From contig JACKOD010000002.1 of NCBI GenBank assembly GCA_024234505.1, positions 186,001 to 250,000 of the forward strand: 64,000 nt of DNA. Reading direction: 5' to 3'. How positions within the stretch are numbered: position 1 is the first letter of the stretch; each line of letters starts with the position of its first letter. Of this stretch, positions 34,555 to 43,643 are shown in pieces. The translations under genes were made by a program, and so were the position numbers. The notes under the pieces are model-generated. The model saw only the letters and a program-made list of their open reading frames with translations. It was not told the DNA's origin and did no database searches. The DNA comes from Hahellaceae bacterium. GTDB lineage: Bacteria > Pseudomonadota > Gammaproteobacteria > Pseudomonadales > Oleiphilaceae.

Positions 34555-37287
34555 ATGTTTTCATCTCTGGTAAAAAAGGTCTTCGGCAGTAAGAACGGCC
34601 GCGAACTCAAACGTATGGGTAAGGTGGTAGTGCGTATCAACGGATTTGAGGAATCGCTATCCTCACTGGACGATAATGCATTAAAACAGAAAACCGAAGA
34701 GTTCAAAGCTCGGCTGTCTAAAGGTGAGATGCTGGATGATGTGTTACCAGAAGCTTTTGCCGTAGTGCGTGAAGCTGGTAAGCGCGTAATGGGCATGCGT
34801 CATTTCGATGTGCAAATGATCGGTGGCATTACGCTGCATGAAGGGCGCATAGCTGAAATGCGAACCGGTGAGGGTAAAACCCTGGTGGCTACGCTGCCTG
34901 TTTACCTGAATGCGCTTTCGGGAAAAGGGGTGCACGTTGTCACAGTGAACGATTACCTGGCTCGTCGAGATGCTCAATGGATGGCACCGCTCTACAATTT
35001 TCTTGGTCTCACGGTGGGCGTGATCGCCTCCGGGCAGTCGCCGCAAGAGAAGCGTGATGCCTACGCGAGTGACATTACCTATGGCACAAATAACGAATAC
35101 GGTTTTGATTATTTGCGCGACAATATGGCCTTTAGTGCTTCGGACAAGGTGCAGCGCGAATTGAATTTCGCGATTGTGGACGAGGTTGACTCCATCCTGA
35201 TCGACGAAGCACGTACACCATTGATTATATCTGGTGCGGCTGAAGACAGTTCGCGGCTTTACAAGCTTATTAATCAGGTGGTACCTCGTCTGAAAAAGGC
35301 CGAAGTGGCAGAAGACGGTACGCCTGCAGATGACGGGCATTACTTGCTGGATGAAAAAAGCCGCAATGTTGAATTGACTGAATCCGGTCATTCTATTATC
35401 GAGAATATACTGGTCGAACTGGAGTTGCTCGAAGAGGGTGACAGTTTATATTCCGCCGCCAACCTTGGATTATTGCATCATGTATATGCGGCCCTGCGTG
35501 CACATAAATTGTTCACCCGTGACGTCGATTACATTGTTCAGGGCGGACAGATTGTTATCGTAGACGAACATACCGGTCGGACCATGCCGGGGCGTCGTTG
35601 GGGAGAAGGACTGCACCAGGCCATAGAAGCAAAAGAAGGGGTAGCCATCCAGGCGGAAAGCCAGACGCTGGCCTCGACCACTTTCCAGAATTATTTCCGT
35701 ATCTACAACAAGCTGGCAGGAATGACCGGAACTGCAGATACAGAAGCCTTTGAATTCCATCAAATTTACGGGTTGGACGTTGTTGTTATACCCACCAACA
35801 AGCCGGTGCAGCGTATTGATCACAATGACTTGGTTTACCTGACCCAGGAAGAAAAGTTTCAGGCGATTATTGACGAAATCAAGGATGTAGTTGCAGACAA
35901 ACGACCTGTCCTCGTGGGTACCGCATCTATCGAGGCATCAGAATTTCTTTCTGCCCTGCTTAAAAAAGCAGGCATTCCGCACAATGTTCTCAACGCAAAA
36001 CAGCATGCTCAGGAAGCCCAGATTATCGCACAGGCAGGGCGACCGGGTTCCATTACGATCGCGACCAACATGGCGGGTCGCGGTACCGATATCATGCTGG
36101 GCGGCAATTGGGAAGCGGAGATTGCACAGCTGGAAACACCGGATCAGCCTCAAATTGATGCGATCAAGGTGGATTGGAAACAGCGACATGAACAAGTATT
36201 GCAGTCGGGTGGCTTGCATATTATTGGTACCGAGCGGCACGAATCCCGTCGGATAGATAATCAGCTCAGAGGTCGCTCCGGACGTCAGGGTGATCCTGGA
36301 AGTACCCGTTTCTTCCTTTCGCTGGAAGATAACCTGATGCGAATCTTTGCTTCTGATCGTGTGAAAAATATCATGCAGGCGCTGGGAATGCAGAAGGGCG
36401 AAGCCATCGAGCACCGGATGGTGAGCAATGCGATAGAGAAGGCGCAGCGTAAAGTAGAAGGGCGCAACTTTGATATCCGTAAGACGCTGTTGGAATATGA
36501 CGATGTCGCCAACGATCAGCGTCGCGTGGTTTATGAGCAACGTAATGATGTCATGCACAGGGAAGATATCTCTGAGATGATTATGGCGATTCGCTCCGAT
36601 GTGCTGAACGATGCGGTTAATACATTTATCCCGCCGAACAGCCTTGAAGAGCAGTGGGATATTGCTGGATTGGAGAAGCATCTCGAATCCGAGTTCGCGC
36701 TCAATCTGCCGGTTCAGCAATGGCTGGATCAGGATGACAAGCTGCACGAAGAGAATTTGCGTCAGCGGATACTCGAGGAACTTGCCAACGTTTACAGCGA
36801 GAAAGAGGCGGTTGTCGGCGCGGCGGTATTACGAAACTTCGAAAAGCAGATTTTTCTGCAAGTATTGGATACGCTTTGGAAAGAGCATTTATCGTCAATG
36901 GATCACTTGCGACGTGGTATTCACCTGCGCGGTTATGCGCAGAAGAATCCAAAGCAGGAATACAAACGAGAAGCTTTCAATCTCTTTCAGTCCATGCTGG
37001 AATCGCTTAAACATGATGTTGTGCGCGTGATTTCTCATGTGCAGATACAGCGTCAGGAGGAGCTCGAAGAAATCGAGCGCAAGCGTCATGAGGCACTGGA
37101 TCGTCAGTTGAGTACCGCAAATGCCCATCATGATGACCTGTCGGCTGCTGACGGTGAAAGTGATTCAGAAGCAGTGGCTGACGGACAGGAGCCATTTGTT
37201 CGCGACGAACGCAAAGTGGGGCGTAATGAGCCTTGCCCATGTGGCTCAGGAAGAAAGTATAAGCAGTGTCACGGGAAAATGGCGTGA
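34555..37287 (+). CDS. secA: Preprotein translocase ATPase SecA
   Basis: Motor of Sec-dependent export, 910 aa, near the E. coli length (901). Walker A is TGEGKT (104-109), Walker B lies in VDEVDSILIDEARTP, and GRAGRQGD-type helicase sequence appears as RGRSGRQGDPG. The preprotein cross-linking domain sits between about 230 and 370. The C-terminus carries the SecB/zinc-binding element CPCGSGRKYKQCHG. The gene is followed by a terminator at 37378-37424, so argJ is transcribed separately. Confidence 0.98.
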   Translation: MFSSLVKKVFGSKNGRELKRMGKVVVRINGFEESLSSLDDNALKQKTEEFKARLSKGEMLDDVLPEAFAVVREAGKRVMGMRHFDVQMIGGITLHEGRIAEMRTGEGKTLVATLPVYLNALSGKGVHVVTVNDYLARRDAQWMAPLYNFLGLTVGVIASGQSPQEKRDAYASDITYGTNNEYGFDYLRDNMAFSASDKVQRELNFAIVDEVDSILIDEARTPLIISGAAEDSSRLYKLINQVVPRLKKAEVAEDGTPADDGHYLLDEKSRNVELTESGHSIIENILVELELLEEGDSLYSAANLGLLHHVYAALRAHKLFTRDVDYIVQGGQIVIVDEHTGRTMPGRRWGEGLHQAIEAKEGVAIQAESQTLASTTFQNYFRIYNKLAGMTGTADTEAFEFHQIYGLDVVVIPTNKPVQRIDHNDLVYLTQEEKFQAIIDEIKDVVADKRPVLVGTASIEASEFLSALLKKAGIPHNVLNAKQHAQEAQIIAQAGRPGSITIATNMAGRGTDIMLGGNWEAEIAQLETPDQPQIDAIKVDWKQRHEQVLQSGGLHIIGTERHESRRIDNQLRGRSGRQGDPGSTRFFLSLEDNLMRIFASDRVKNIMQALGMQKGEAIEHRMVSNAIEKAQRKVEGRNFDIRKTLLEYDDVANDQRRVVYEQRNDVMHREDISEMIMAIRSDVLNDAVNTFIPPNSLEEQWDIAGLEKHLESEFALNLPVQQWLDQDDKLHEENLRQRILEELANVYSEKEAVVGAAVLRNFEKQIFLQVLDTLWKEHLSSMDHLRRGIHLRGYAQKNPKQEYKREAFNLFQSMLESLKHDVVRVISHVQIQRQEELEEIERKRHEALDRQLSTANAHHDDLSAADGESDSEAVADGQEPFVRDERKVGRNEPCPCGSGRKYKQCHGKMA

Positions 37288-37377
37288 TCTGCTTTTAGCG
37301 ATCTGCCAGAGACCGAGCCCTCTCGTTAGCGGTGAGGGTGATGCTTTGAGTTGCTTTATCTGTTTACAAAATCTATT

Positions 37378-37424
37378 GCCATACATAATCTGTGCTTTTA
37401 AAGCCAGCTTTATGTATGGCTTTT
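37378..37424 (+). terminator. Intrinsic terminator after secA
   Basis: GCCATACATAA (37378-37388) pairs perfectly with TTATGTATGGC (37410-37420) and is followed by TTTTCTGTTT. This 11-bp stem lies about 90 bp after the secA stop. Confidence 0.8.
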
Positions 37425-37509
37425 CTGTTTCTGACCTTAATGTGTGGTTTGCCGGTACATTAAAGGTAAGAGTAATTTGAGTATTTACATCAGGAGTGTG
37501 AGAGCTGCT

Positions 37510-38727
37510 ATGGCCGTAGGTCGGGGTGATTTACCTGAAATGTTTCCCGTATCGGGAGTGAAGATCGGCGTTGCGAAAGCGGGCATAAAAAAGCCGGGGC
37601 GTCGAGATGTGGTTGTATTTGAAATCGCTGAAGGGGCGACCGTTGCCGGAGTGTTTACCAAAAACGCATTTTGCGCGGCGCCGGTTGTTTTATGCAAGCA
37701 GCATCTGGCTCAAAAAGCGCCCCGATATTTATTGATCAATACCGGCAATGCGAATGCGGGTACCGGGGCTCAGGGTATGAGTGATGCTCTCGCGTGTTGC
37801 GATGCGCTGGCTGAATTAACGAATACGCAGACATTTCGTGTGTTGCCATTCTCGACAGGAGTGATAGGCGAGCCGTTGCCGGTACAAAAAATAGTGTCCG
37901 CATTGCCAGACGCGATTGCTCATCTCGGGGAAAATAACTGGGCCGAGTCTGCACAGGGTATTATGACAACCGATACCCGCCCAAAGGGGGCCAGTGTTCA
38001 GGTTCGCATCGGCGGAGAACTGGTGACACTGACGGGCATCAGTAAAGGGGCGGGTATGATCAAGCCCAATATGGCCACAATGCTTGGTTTTGTGGCAACG
38101 GATGCGAAAATATCTGCAGAACTATTGCAGAAGCTACATAGCGTAGCCGCAGAAAAATCGTTCAACCGGATTACGATTGATGGAGATACCTCCACAAATG
38201 ATTCCTGTATCCTCATTGCGTCAGGCCAATCAAGCGCTCCTGAAATTAGCGAAGATCTCGAAGACTATGCTGTTTTTGTTTCGGCGTTGAATGACTTGAT
38301 GTTGCAACTGGCTCATTTGATTGTGAGGGATGGAGAAGGTGCAACCAAGTTCATCTCGATACAGGTAGAGCAAGCTGCGTCGGTGAGCGAAGCACTGGAT
38401 GTTGCCTATACCGTGGCACACTCGCCTCTGGTCAAAACAGCGCTCTTTGCGAGTGATCCCAATTGGGGGCGAATTCTGGCTGCGGTGGGGCGTGCAGGTC
38501 TCAATGATCTCAATGTCGAGGGTATTGATATCTATCTGAATGAGGTTTGTATTGTGGCCAATGGGGGGCGTAGCCCGGACTATACCGAGGAGCAAGGACA
38601 AGCCGTGATGAATCAGCAGGAAATACTGATTCGCATTTTGTTGGGGCGTGGGGATGTGGCGGAAACCGTGTGGACCACCGACCTTTCGCATGATTACGTA
38701 ACGATTAATGCGGAATATCGTACCTGA
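37510..38727 (+). CDS. argJ: Bifunctional ornithine acetyltransferase / N-acetylglutamate synthase
   Basis: Arginine-biosynthesis enzyme of 405 aa that recycles the acetyl group from N-acetylornithine to glutamate. The ATG at 37510 gives MAVGRGDLPEMFPVSG, matching known ArgJ N-termini; the frame is open to 37444 but that part is not conserved. The precursor is cut autocatalytically before a threonine nucleophile, seen as T190 in KPNMATMLGF. GAGMIKPNM and DGDTSTNDS are family motifs. The downstream Nudix gene starts one base after its stop, indicating coupling. Confidence 0.95.
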   Translation: MAVGRGDLPEMFPVSGVKIGVAKAGIKKPGRRDVVVFEIAEGATVAGVFTKNAFCAAPVVLCKQHLAQKAPRYLLINTGNANAGTGAQGMSDALACCDALAELTNTQTFRVLPFSTGVIGEPLPVQKIVSALPDAIAHLGENNWAESAQGIMTTDTRPKGASVQVRIGGELVTLTGISKGAGMIKPNMATMLGFVATDAKISAELLQKLHSVAAEKSFNRITIDGDTSTNDSCILIASGQSSAPEISEDLEDYAVFVSALNDLMLQLAHLIVRDGEGATKFISIQVEQAASVSEALDVAYTVAHSPLVKTALFASDPNWGRILAAVGRAGLNDLNVEGIDIYLNEVCIVANGGRSPDYTEEQGQAVMNQQEILIRILLGRGDVAETVWTTDLSHDYVTINAEYRT

Positions 38728-38728
38728 T

Positions 38729-39691
38729 ATGTCGGCAGAATATGTCCATGTGGCTGTCGCAGTCATTGAACGCAATGATCATGTTCTGATTGCCCGGCGT
38801 CCGGAACATGTTCATCAGGGAGGCTTATGGGAGTTTCCTGGCGGGAAGCTTGAACCGGGAGAGACCCTGCATGAAGGTTTATGTCGCGAGATTCGTGAGG
38901 AGCTTGGGCTAGAGGTTGATGCAGAAGGTTTGATACCGCTGAGGAAAGTCCGCCACGACTACGGCGACAAGAAAGTCTTGCTTGATGTGTGGCGAGTCAC
39001 CCGTTTTTCAGGTGAACCGCATGGAATGGAGGGGCAGCCAGTGCGCTGGATCGCCCGTAATGAACTCCATAACTATGCTTTTCCCTTGGCAAATGAGCCG
39101 ATAGTCCGAGCATTGTCACTGCCGTCACGTTTACTGATTACGGGGTCATACGGCTCGCTGAACGAGGCTTTGCGGTGTTCGGAAGGCGCCATCTCTGAAT
39201 TCGGGGTTGGGATGGTGCATTTCCGTCCACAGAATCTGGACTTTGATGCTGCACAGATGCATGCGGAGCATTTGTACGCACTTTGCAAAGCGCACGGGGT
39301 CTTGTTTATCGTGAATGCGGGGTGTTTTTCTCAAACGCCAGAGCAGTGTTTGAGCTGGGCAGATGGTGTTCATTTGCCTGCAATCATGGCTGCGTCGCTT
39401 TCTGTTCGTCCGGTAAATGAAGACGCAATATTAAGTGTGGCTTGTCACAATATCGCGGAGTTGGCTGTAGCAGCACGCCTCCGGGCCGATTGCGTGACCT
39501 TGTCGCCGGTATTGGATACATTAAGCCATCCGGGGGCGCAGACTTTAGGGTGGCAGCGTTTTCGAGAGATGGTAGATCATGCAGAATGTCCGGTGTATGC
39601 ACTAGGCGGCTTGTCGGAGGCTCATCTTTCTCGCGCACGTGAATCCGGTGCCGTTGGCATTGCCGCTATTGGAAGCTGGTGGCGCTTATAG
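38729..39691 (+). CDS. Nudix hydrolase (MutT-type) fused to a ThiE/TenI-like domain
   Basis: A 320-aa fusion. Residues 1-130 are a Nudix hydrolase with a perfect Nudix box: G39, E45, R53-E54-I55-R56-E57-E58-L59-G60-L61, of the MutT kind that removes 8-oxo-dGTP. Residues about 135-320 follow the thiamine-phosphate-synthase fold (VHFRPQN, DGVHLPAIMA, ACHNIAEL, SPVLDTLSHPGAQTLGW, PVYALGGL) but lack a clear pyrophosphate-binding K and parts of the thiazole site. Such fusions are common beside secA and argJ in gammaproteobacteria. Activity of the second domain is uncertain. It is coupled to argJ. Confidence 0.85.
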   Translation: MSAEYVHVAVAVIERNDHVLIARRPEHVHQGGLWEFPGGKLEPGETLHEGLCREIREELGLEVDAEGLIPLRKVRHDYGDKKVLLDVWRVTRFSGEPHGMEGQPVRWIARNELHNYAFPLANEPIVRALSLPSRLLITGSYGSLNEALRCSEGAISEFGVGMVHFRPQNLDFDAAQMHAEHLYALCKAHGVLFIVNAGCFSQTPEQCLSWADGVHLPAIMAASLSVRPVNEDAILSVACHNIAELAVAARLRADCVTLSPVLDTLSHPGAQTLGWQRFREMVDHAECPVYALGGLSEAHLSRARESGAVGIAAIGSWWRL

Positions 39692-39807
39692 CATGCGGTT
39701 AGCGGTAATCAGATATAGCGCGGGCGATTTCAGAGCATCGTAGCGGGATGAATTCGCAGACTGACTGCACTTTTGAAAATTGGATGTTAGAAAACAGGTG
39801 GATCGCG

Positions 39808-40284
39808 ATGACAACATTGACGCATTTGGATGAAACGGGTGCTGCGCACATGGTGGATGTGACGGATAAAGAGGTCACGACTCGAGTTGCACAAGCTGAG
39901 GCATTTATTCGGATGCAGCCAGAAACACTGGAAATGATTGTGACGGGTAAGCACAAGAAGGGGGATGTTTTTGCCACGGCCAGAATTGCAGGAATTATGG
40001 CCGCCAAGAAATGCCATGAATTGATTCCGTTGTGTCACGCATTATTACTGACCTCCGTCAAGGTAACGCTTTTGCCTGAGCCTGAAAATTCAGGCGTGAG
40101 AATTCAGAGTATTTGTAAACTCGATGCGAAAACCGGAGTGGAAATGGAGGCGCTGACGGCGGCGAGCATTGCGGCACTGACCTTATATGATATGTGCAAG
40201 GCGGTTGATAAGGGAATGGTCATTGAGCAGGTGCGTTTGCTGGAAAAGCAGGGCGGTCGCTCTGGACATTGGATAGCCACACGT
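39808..40284 (+). CDS. moaC: Cyclic pyranopterin monophosphate synthase MoaC
   Basis: Molybdenum-cofactor enzyme that, with MoaA, turns GTP into cyclic pyranopterin monophosphate. The ATG at 39808 follows AGGTGG at 6 bp and gives 158 residues starting MTTLTHLDETGAAHMVDV, close to E. coli MoaC (161 aa). HKKGDVFATARIAGIMAAKK, LIPLCHALLLT, TGVEMEALTAASIAALT and YDMCKAVDKGM are family sequences. The frame is open upstream to 39748 but this part is not conserved. moaA follows after about 55 bp. Confidence 0.95.
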
Positions 40285-40341
40285 TAGACACTGTATTCAG
40301 GATGGAAAGAGAAAAGTCATCGCAGCGGGAGGTTTGGTTTT

Positions 40342-41334
40342 ATGGCCGCGACACAGTTAGTTGATCGATTTGGGCGCGTAATAGATTACGTGCGGATTTC
40401 TGTGACAGATCGCTGCGATTTTCGTTGTGTCTATTGCATGGATGAAGAAATGACGTTTCTGCCCCGGGCGGAAATTCTGTCTCTTGAAGAGATTTACCGT
40501 GTGGCGAATGCTTTTACCCAGTTGGGTGTAAAGAAAATTCGCCTGACCGGAGGTGAGCCTCTGATTCGCAGAGATGTCTTGTCGTTGGTTCAGCGGTTGG
40601 GGGCATTAAAGGGCTTGCAAGAGCTGGCGTTGACAACAAATGGTTCCCAATTGGGAGAGATGGCTGGCGAACTGCGACGAGCCAATGTCAGTCGTCTGAA
40701 CATTAGTTTGGATACCTTACAGGCTGACCGATTTACTCAGCTGACTCGGACAGGTAAGTTGAATCAGGTATTGCGCGGGATTGAAGCTGCACAAAAAGCA
40801 GGGTTTAAACGCACAAAAATCAATGCGGTAATTTTAAAAGGGCGTAATGATGACGAGGTACTGGATCTTGTCGACTTTGCGCGCGCACAGCACCTGGATT
40901 TAAGCTTTATCGAAGAAATGCCTTTAGGTGTGATCAGTGAGCATAATCGAGCCGAAGCTTATTGTTCCAGTGATGAGCTTCGCGAGATGATTGAGGAACG
41001 CTATGCCTTGTTGCCGCTGAGTGACAATACCGGTGGCCCTTCCAGGTATTACCGGATGCAGGATTCGGAAATTCGCATTGGCTTTATTTCGCCCCACAGT
41101 CACAACTTTTGTGGCGATTGCAATCGTGTTCGTTTAACTGTGGAGGGCCGACTGCTGCTTTGCCTCGGAAATGAGCATTCCGTAGATCTTAAAGCCTTGT
41201 TACGAGGCGGGATTACAGACACCGATCTGCAGGCGGAAATTGTACGAGCCATGAATATCAAGCCGGAGCGCCATTACTTTAATAATGCCGAGCCACCTCA
41301 GATTTTGCGTTTTATGAATATGACCGGTGGATAA
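40342..41334 (+). CDS. moaA: GTP 3',8-cyclase MoaA
   Basis: Radical-SAM enzyme of 330 aa, first step of molybdopterin synthesis. The N-terminal [4Fe-4S] cluster is bound by C25-x3-C29-x2-C32, and the C-terminal substrate-binding cluster by C257, C260 and C274. GGEPLIRRD, TTNGSQL and SFIEEMPLG are typical, and the protein ends in the GG dipeptide needed for catalysis (NMTGG). It probably shares a transcript with moaC. Confidence 0.96.
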   Translation: MAATQLVDRFGRVIDYVRISVTDRCDFRCVYCMDEEMTFLPRAEILSLEEIYRVANAFTQLGVKKIRLTGGEPLIRRDVLSLVQRLGALKGLQELALTTNGSQLGEMAGELRRANVSRLNISLDTLQADRFTQLTRTGKLNQVLRGIEAAQKAGFKRTKINAVILKGRNDDEVLDLVDFARAQHLDLSFIEEMPLGVISEHNRAEAYCSSDELREMIEERYALLPLSDNTGGPSRYYRMQDSEIRIGFISPHSHNFCGDCNRVRLTVEGRLLLCLGNEHSVDLKALLRGGITDTDLQAEIVRAMNIKPERHYFNNAEPPQILRFMNMTGG

Positions 41335-41435
41335 ACTTTAACCGCTTGCTGGCAAGCAGACTTCGAGTTCTTTACTTTCTCGTAACCTCTCGCGAACAGT
41401 CATTTTTTTCCGTAGGGATGAGTAATCGGCTGTGA

Positions 41436-41441
41436 TACAAT
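41436..41441 (+). promoter_or_regulatory. Extended -10 promoter element of ribA
   Basis: TACAAT preceded directly by TGA lies 33 bp upstream of the ribA GTG. No good -35 box is visible, as expected for an extended -10 promoter. Confidence 0.4.
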
Positions 41442-41474
41442 TTCTGCCTTATTTGATAGGGTTGAGGTTAAAGG

Positions 41475-42086
41475 GTGTCTGTCAAATTCATTCAAAGTTG
41501 TCGCTTACCTACGCCATTTGGCATTTTTGATATGCATGGCTTCGAAGACGAAGCTACCGGACAGGAGCATGTCGCTCTTACGTTGGGGGATGTTTCTGAC
41601 GGGTCGGCGATATTGGCGCGAACTCATTCCGAGTGCCTGACAGGCGATGCTCTTTACAGCATGCGCTGTGATTGTGGATACCAGTTGGAAAGTGCACTTC
41701 AGAGCATTGCCGACGCAGGTAAAGGCGTGTTGCTGTATTTGCGACAAGAAGGCAGAGGAATAGGGTTGCTGAACAAAATCCGTGCGTACCATCTGCAGGA
41801 TCAGGGGGCGGATACGGTTCAGGCGAATGAGCAATTAGGCTTCGCTGCGGATCTCAGGGATTACAGTATGGCGAAGGACATGCTGCAGCATCTCAATATC
41901 AGCAAGTTAAAGCTGATGACCAACAATCCTCGAAAAGTGAATGCACTGAAGGGGTATGGAATTGATATCGTCGAACGGGTATCGATTCAGGTGGGTCGCA
42001 ATCCGCACAATCAGGGTTATCTGGACACGAAAGCGGATAAACTAGGTCACTGGTTAAGTACTCATCAGGATGATGAACCTGCGTAA
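41475..42086 (+). CDS. ribA: GTP cyclohydrolase II
   Basis: Zinc enzyme of 203 aa that opens GTP in the first step of riboflavin synthesis. The three zinc cysteines lie in SECLTGDALYSMRCDCGYQ, and RQEGRGIGLLNKIRAY is the active-site segment. It is a stand-alone RibA rather than a RibBA fusion. The start is a GTG preceded by GAGG. Its TAA stop falls in the loop of a terminator hairpin (42071-42101). Confidence 0.96.
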   Translation: MSVKFIQSCRLPTPFGIFDMHGFEDEATGQEHVALTLGDVSDGSAILARTHSECLTGDALYSMRCDCGYQLESALQSIADAGKGVLLYLRQEGRGIGLLNKIRAYHLQDQGADTVQANEQLGFAADLRDYSMAKDMLQHLNISKLKLMTNNPRKVNALKGYGIDIVERVSIQVGRNPHNQGYLDTKADKLGHWLSTHQDDEPA

Positions 42087-42108
42087 AGCACAGGTTCATC
42101 ACTATTTT
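42071..42108 (+). terminator. Terminator hairpin of ribA
   Basis: TGATGAACCTG (42071-42081) pairs perfectly with CAGGTTCATCA (42091-42101), followed by CTATTTTAAT. The first arm encodes the end of RibA and the stop codon (42084-42086) is in the loop. It separates ribA from the convergent phosphate-binding gene. Confidence 0.6.
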
Positions 42109-42111
42109 AAT

Positions 42112-43533
42112 CTATTGCGCGGCGAGCGCTGGCATAGCTAGTAGCGGATCGTTTTCTTTTCGTTTGAGCCATACTTCCACGCGCCCATTTCTGCTTTGTT
42201 CTGTGTGAGCGGCCTTTGTGGTGACAGGCATATATTCACCGTATCCTGTCACCGCCTTAATTTCTATACCGTCTGACTTTAGTGTTGTTTTGACCGTGTT
42301 GGCCCGTAGTTCCGATATCATTTGTGCTCTAAGTTCGTGCGTACTTTTGTCTGCATAGCCAATCAACATTAAATCCTTGCTGGCAATCTCGTTTGATGTG
42401 ATGAAATCCTTCAGTCTGGGGATGTCTGCCAGGGCTTTGTTGTCGAGTGTTGTTCTACCTTTTCTGAAACGGAAATTTACCGAAAGTCTTTCATATCCCT
42501 CGGTCATCGATCGAAAGCTGAGCGGGGTTTGCTCGCTGTGCAAGGCAGGAAAAGATTGAATGTTTTGAGAAACAAACCCGGCGGCTTCAACGATTTTTTG
42601 GCCTTCAGCGCTTTCGCAGAAGGCAATAAAGTCAGTGGCAGGCTGGGGGATTCCATGGGTAGCCGTATAGAAATAGAGGCGACGAGCCAATGGGTAATCT
42701 TCGGTGGCGATATTTTCCCGAGTCGGCAGCAGGGGGGTTGCCTTGCCTTCCTGAATGGCTAAAGCCTTGGCGTGACGTACGGAAGCAATGCCGGTGAATC
42801 CTATGCCTAACGAGTCCTGACTTACATCATCAGAAAGCTGGTCGTTAGATTCGTACCTTTTAGTCTGGCTGGCCAAGGGTAATTTGCCGAGTATCAGGTG
42901 CTTAAATGTATCCCAGGTGCCAGAGTTTTCATCTCGGGCATAAAGATGAATGGGGGCATTGAGGCCTCCCACTTCCTGCCAGTTCGTTATTTTTCCTGAA
43001 AATATTTGCGTGAGCTGGTCGGTAGACAGCCGGTTGATGGGGTTAGCAGGGTGTACCAGCACGGCAATGCCGTCAATGGCAATTATATGCTCTCCATTCT
43101 TGCTGCTTAGATCACCTAAGTGTTGAAGCTTTTCCTTTTCCGACGGTTTTATTGCTCGCGATGAGGCGGCAATGGTCGCTGTTGCATTTTCAAGTCCTGC
43201 GAACCCCGTGGAGGAGCCATGTGCCTCCAGGGAAAAAGTAAGAGTTCCATTGGAGGTTTTGGCGCGAAAAAGAGATTCTCCGGAATGGCTGTCCCGGGTT
43301 TCTTTGATGTTTGTGGTTGGGGCCTGGTGTAAAAATGACTTGATGAGGAGAGGGGCCAGTACGGCACCTATGGTATTTGACCCCTTAATGAATATTGCAG
43401 TCTCTGCGGTTTCGCTCGTCGTGCTGGCCAGAATCGGGGTGCTGAAAATTGAACCGGCAAGTAATAGCGCGGTGACTCGCTTGATTCGATACGGTGTGCG
43501 GAACAGAGAGGGAATGGAGGATTTATCAACCAT
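42112..43533 (-). CDS. PstS-like phosphate-binding protein fused to an OmpA peptidoglycan-binding domain
   Basis: Secreted protein of 473 aa from the ATG at 43533 (GGAG 9 bp upstream; the frame extends to 43575). An N-terminal signal sequence ends near TPILAS (~36). Residues about 46-330 form a type-2 periplasmic binding domain of the PstS class (KGSNTIGAVLAPLLIKSF, IAASSRAIKPSEKEKL, IFSGKITNWQEVGG, DENSGTWDTFKHLIL). Residues about 355-465 are an OmpA-like domain (SKDLMLIGYADKSTHELRA, SRNGRVEVWLKR), which binds peptidoglycan. No pstC, pstA or pstB lies nearby, so transport is unproven; it may hold phosphate or another anion in the periplasm. No Pho box is recognisable upstream. Confidence 0.82.
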   Translation of the reverse strand: MVDKSSIPSLFRTPYRIKRVTALLLAGSIFSTPILASTTSETAETAIFIKGSNTIGAVLAPLLIKSFLHQAPTTNIKETRDSHSGESLFRAKTSNGTLTFSLEAHGSSTGFAGLENATATIAASSRAIKPSEKEKLQHLGDLSSKNGEHIIAIDGIAVLVHPANPINRLSTDQLTQIFSGKITNWQEVGGLNAPIHLYARDENSGTWDTFKHLILGKLPLASQTKRYESNDQLSDDVSQDSLGIGFTGIASVRHAKALAIQEGKATPLLPTRENIATEDYPLARRLYFYTATHGIPQPATDFIAFCESAEGQKIVEAAGFVSQNIQSFPALHSEQTPLSFRSMTEGYERLSVNFRFRKGRTTLDNKALADIPRLKDFITSNEIASKDLMLIGYADKSTHELRAQMISELRANTVKTTLKSDGIEIKAVTGYGEYMPVTTKAAHTEQSRNGRVEVWLKRKENDPLLAMPALAAQ

Positions 43534-43584
43534 GAATGCGTACTCCAGATAAATCAGGTTTTCGGAAGCACGCATCTTAGGAAG

Positions 43585-43632
43585 CCAATATTACAACGAG
43601 ATTAATGTTTTGTATCTTATTGTAATGATTGG
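43585..43632. promoter_or_regulatory. Long inverted repeat upstream of the PstS-OmpA gene
   Basis: CCAATATTACAA (43585-43596) and TTGTAATGATTGG (43620-43632) are complementary over 12 bases with one extra base, 23 bp apart. It lies between the dxs stop and the start of the phosphate-binding gene. It could be an operator for a dimeric regulator recognising TTGTAAT half-sites, or an RNA hairpin after dxs. Confidence 0.4.
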
Positions 43633-43643
43633 AAAATGTTTGT

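Noticed and set aside
35938..36747. A 269-codon open frame on the minus strand inside secA
   Set aside because: It lies wholly within secA, has no recognisable domain or ribosome binding site, and reflects the codon bias of secA read in reverse.
41350..41375. Terminator after moaA
   Set aside because: A small CTTGC/GCAAG hairpin is present but too short and without a T tract.
43534..43643. Pho box upstream of the PstS-OmpA gene
   Set aside because: No pair of CTGTCAT-like direct repeats is present; only an inverted TTGTAAT repeat is seen.
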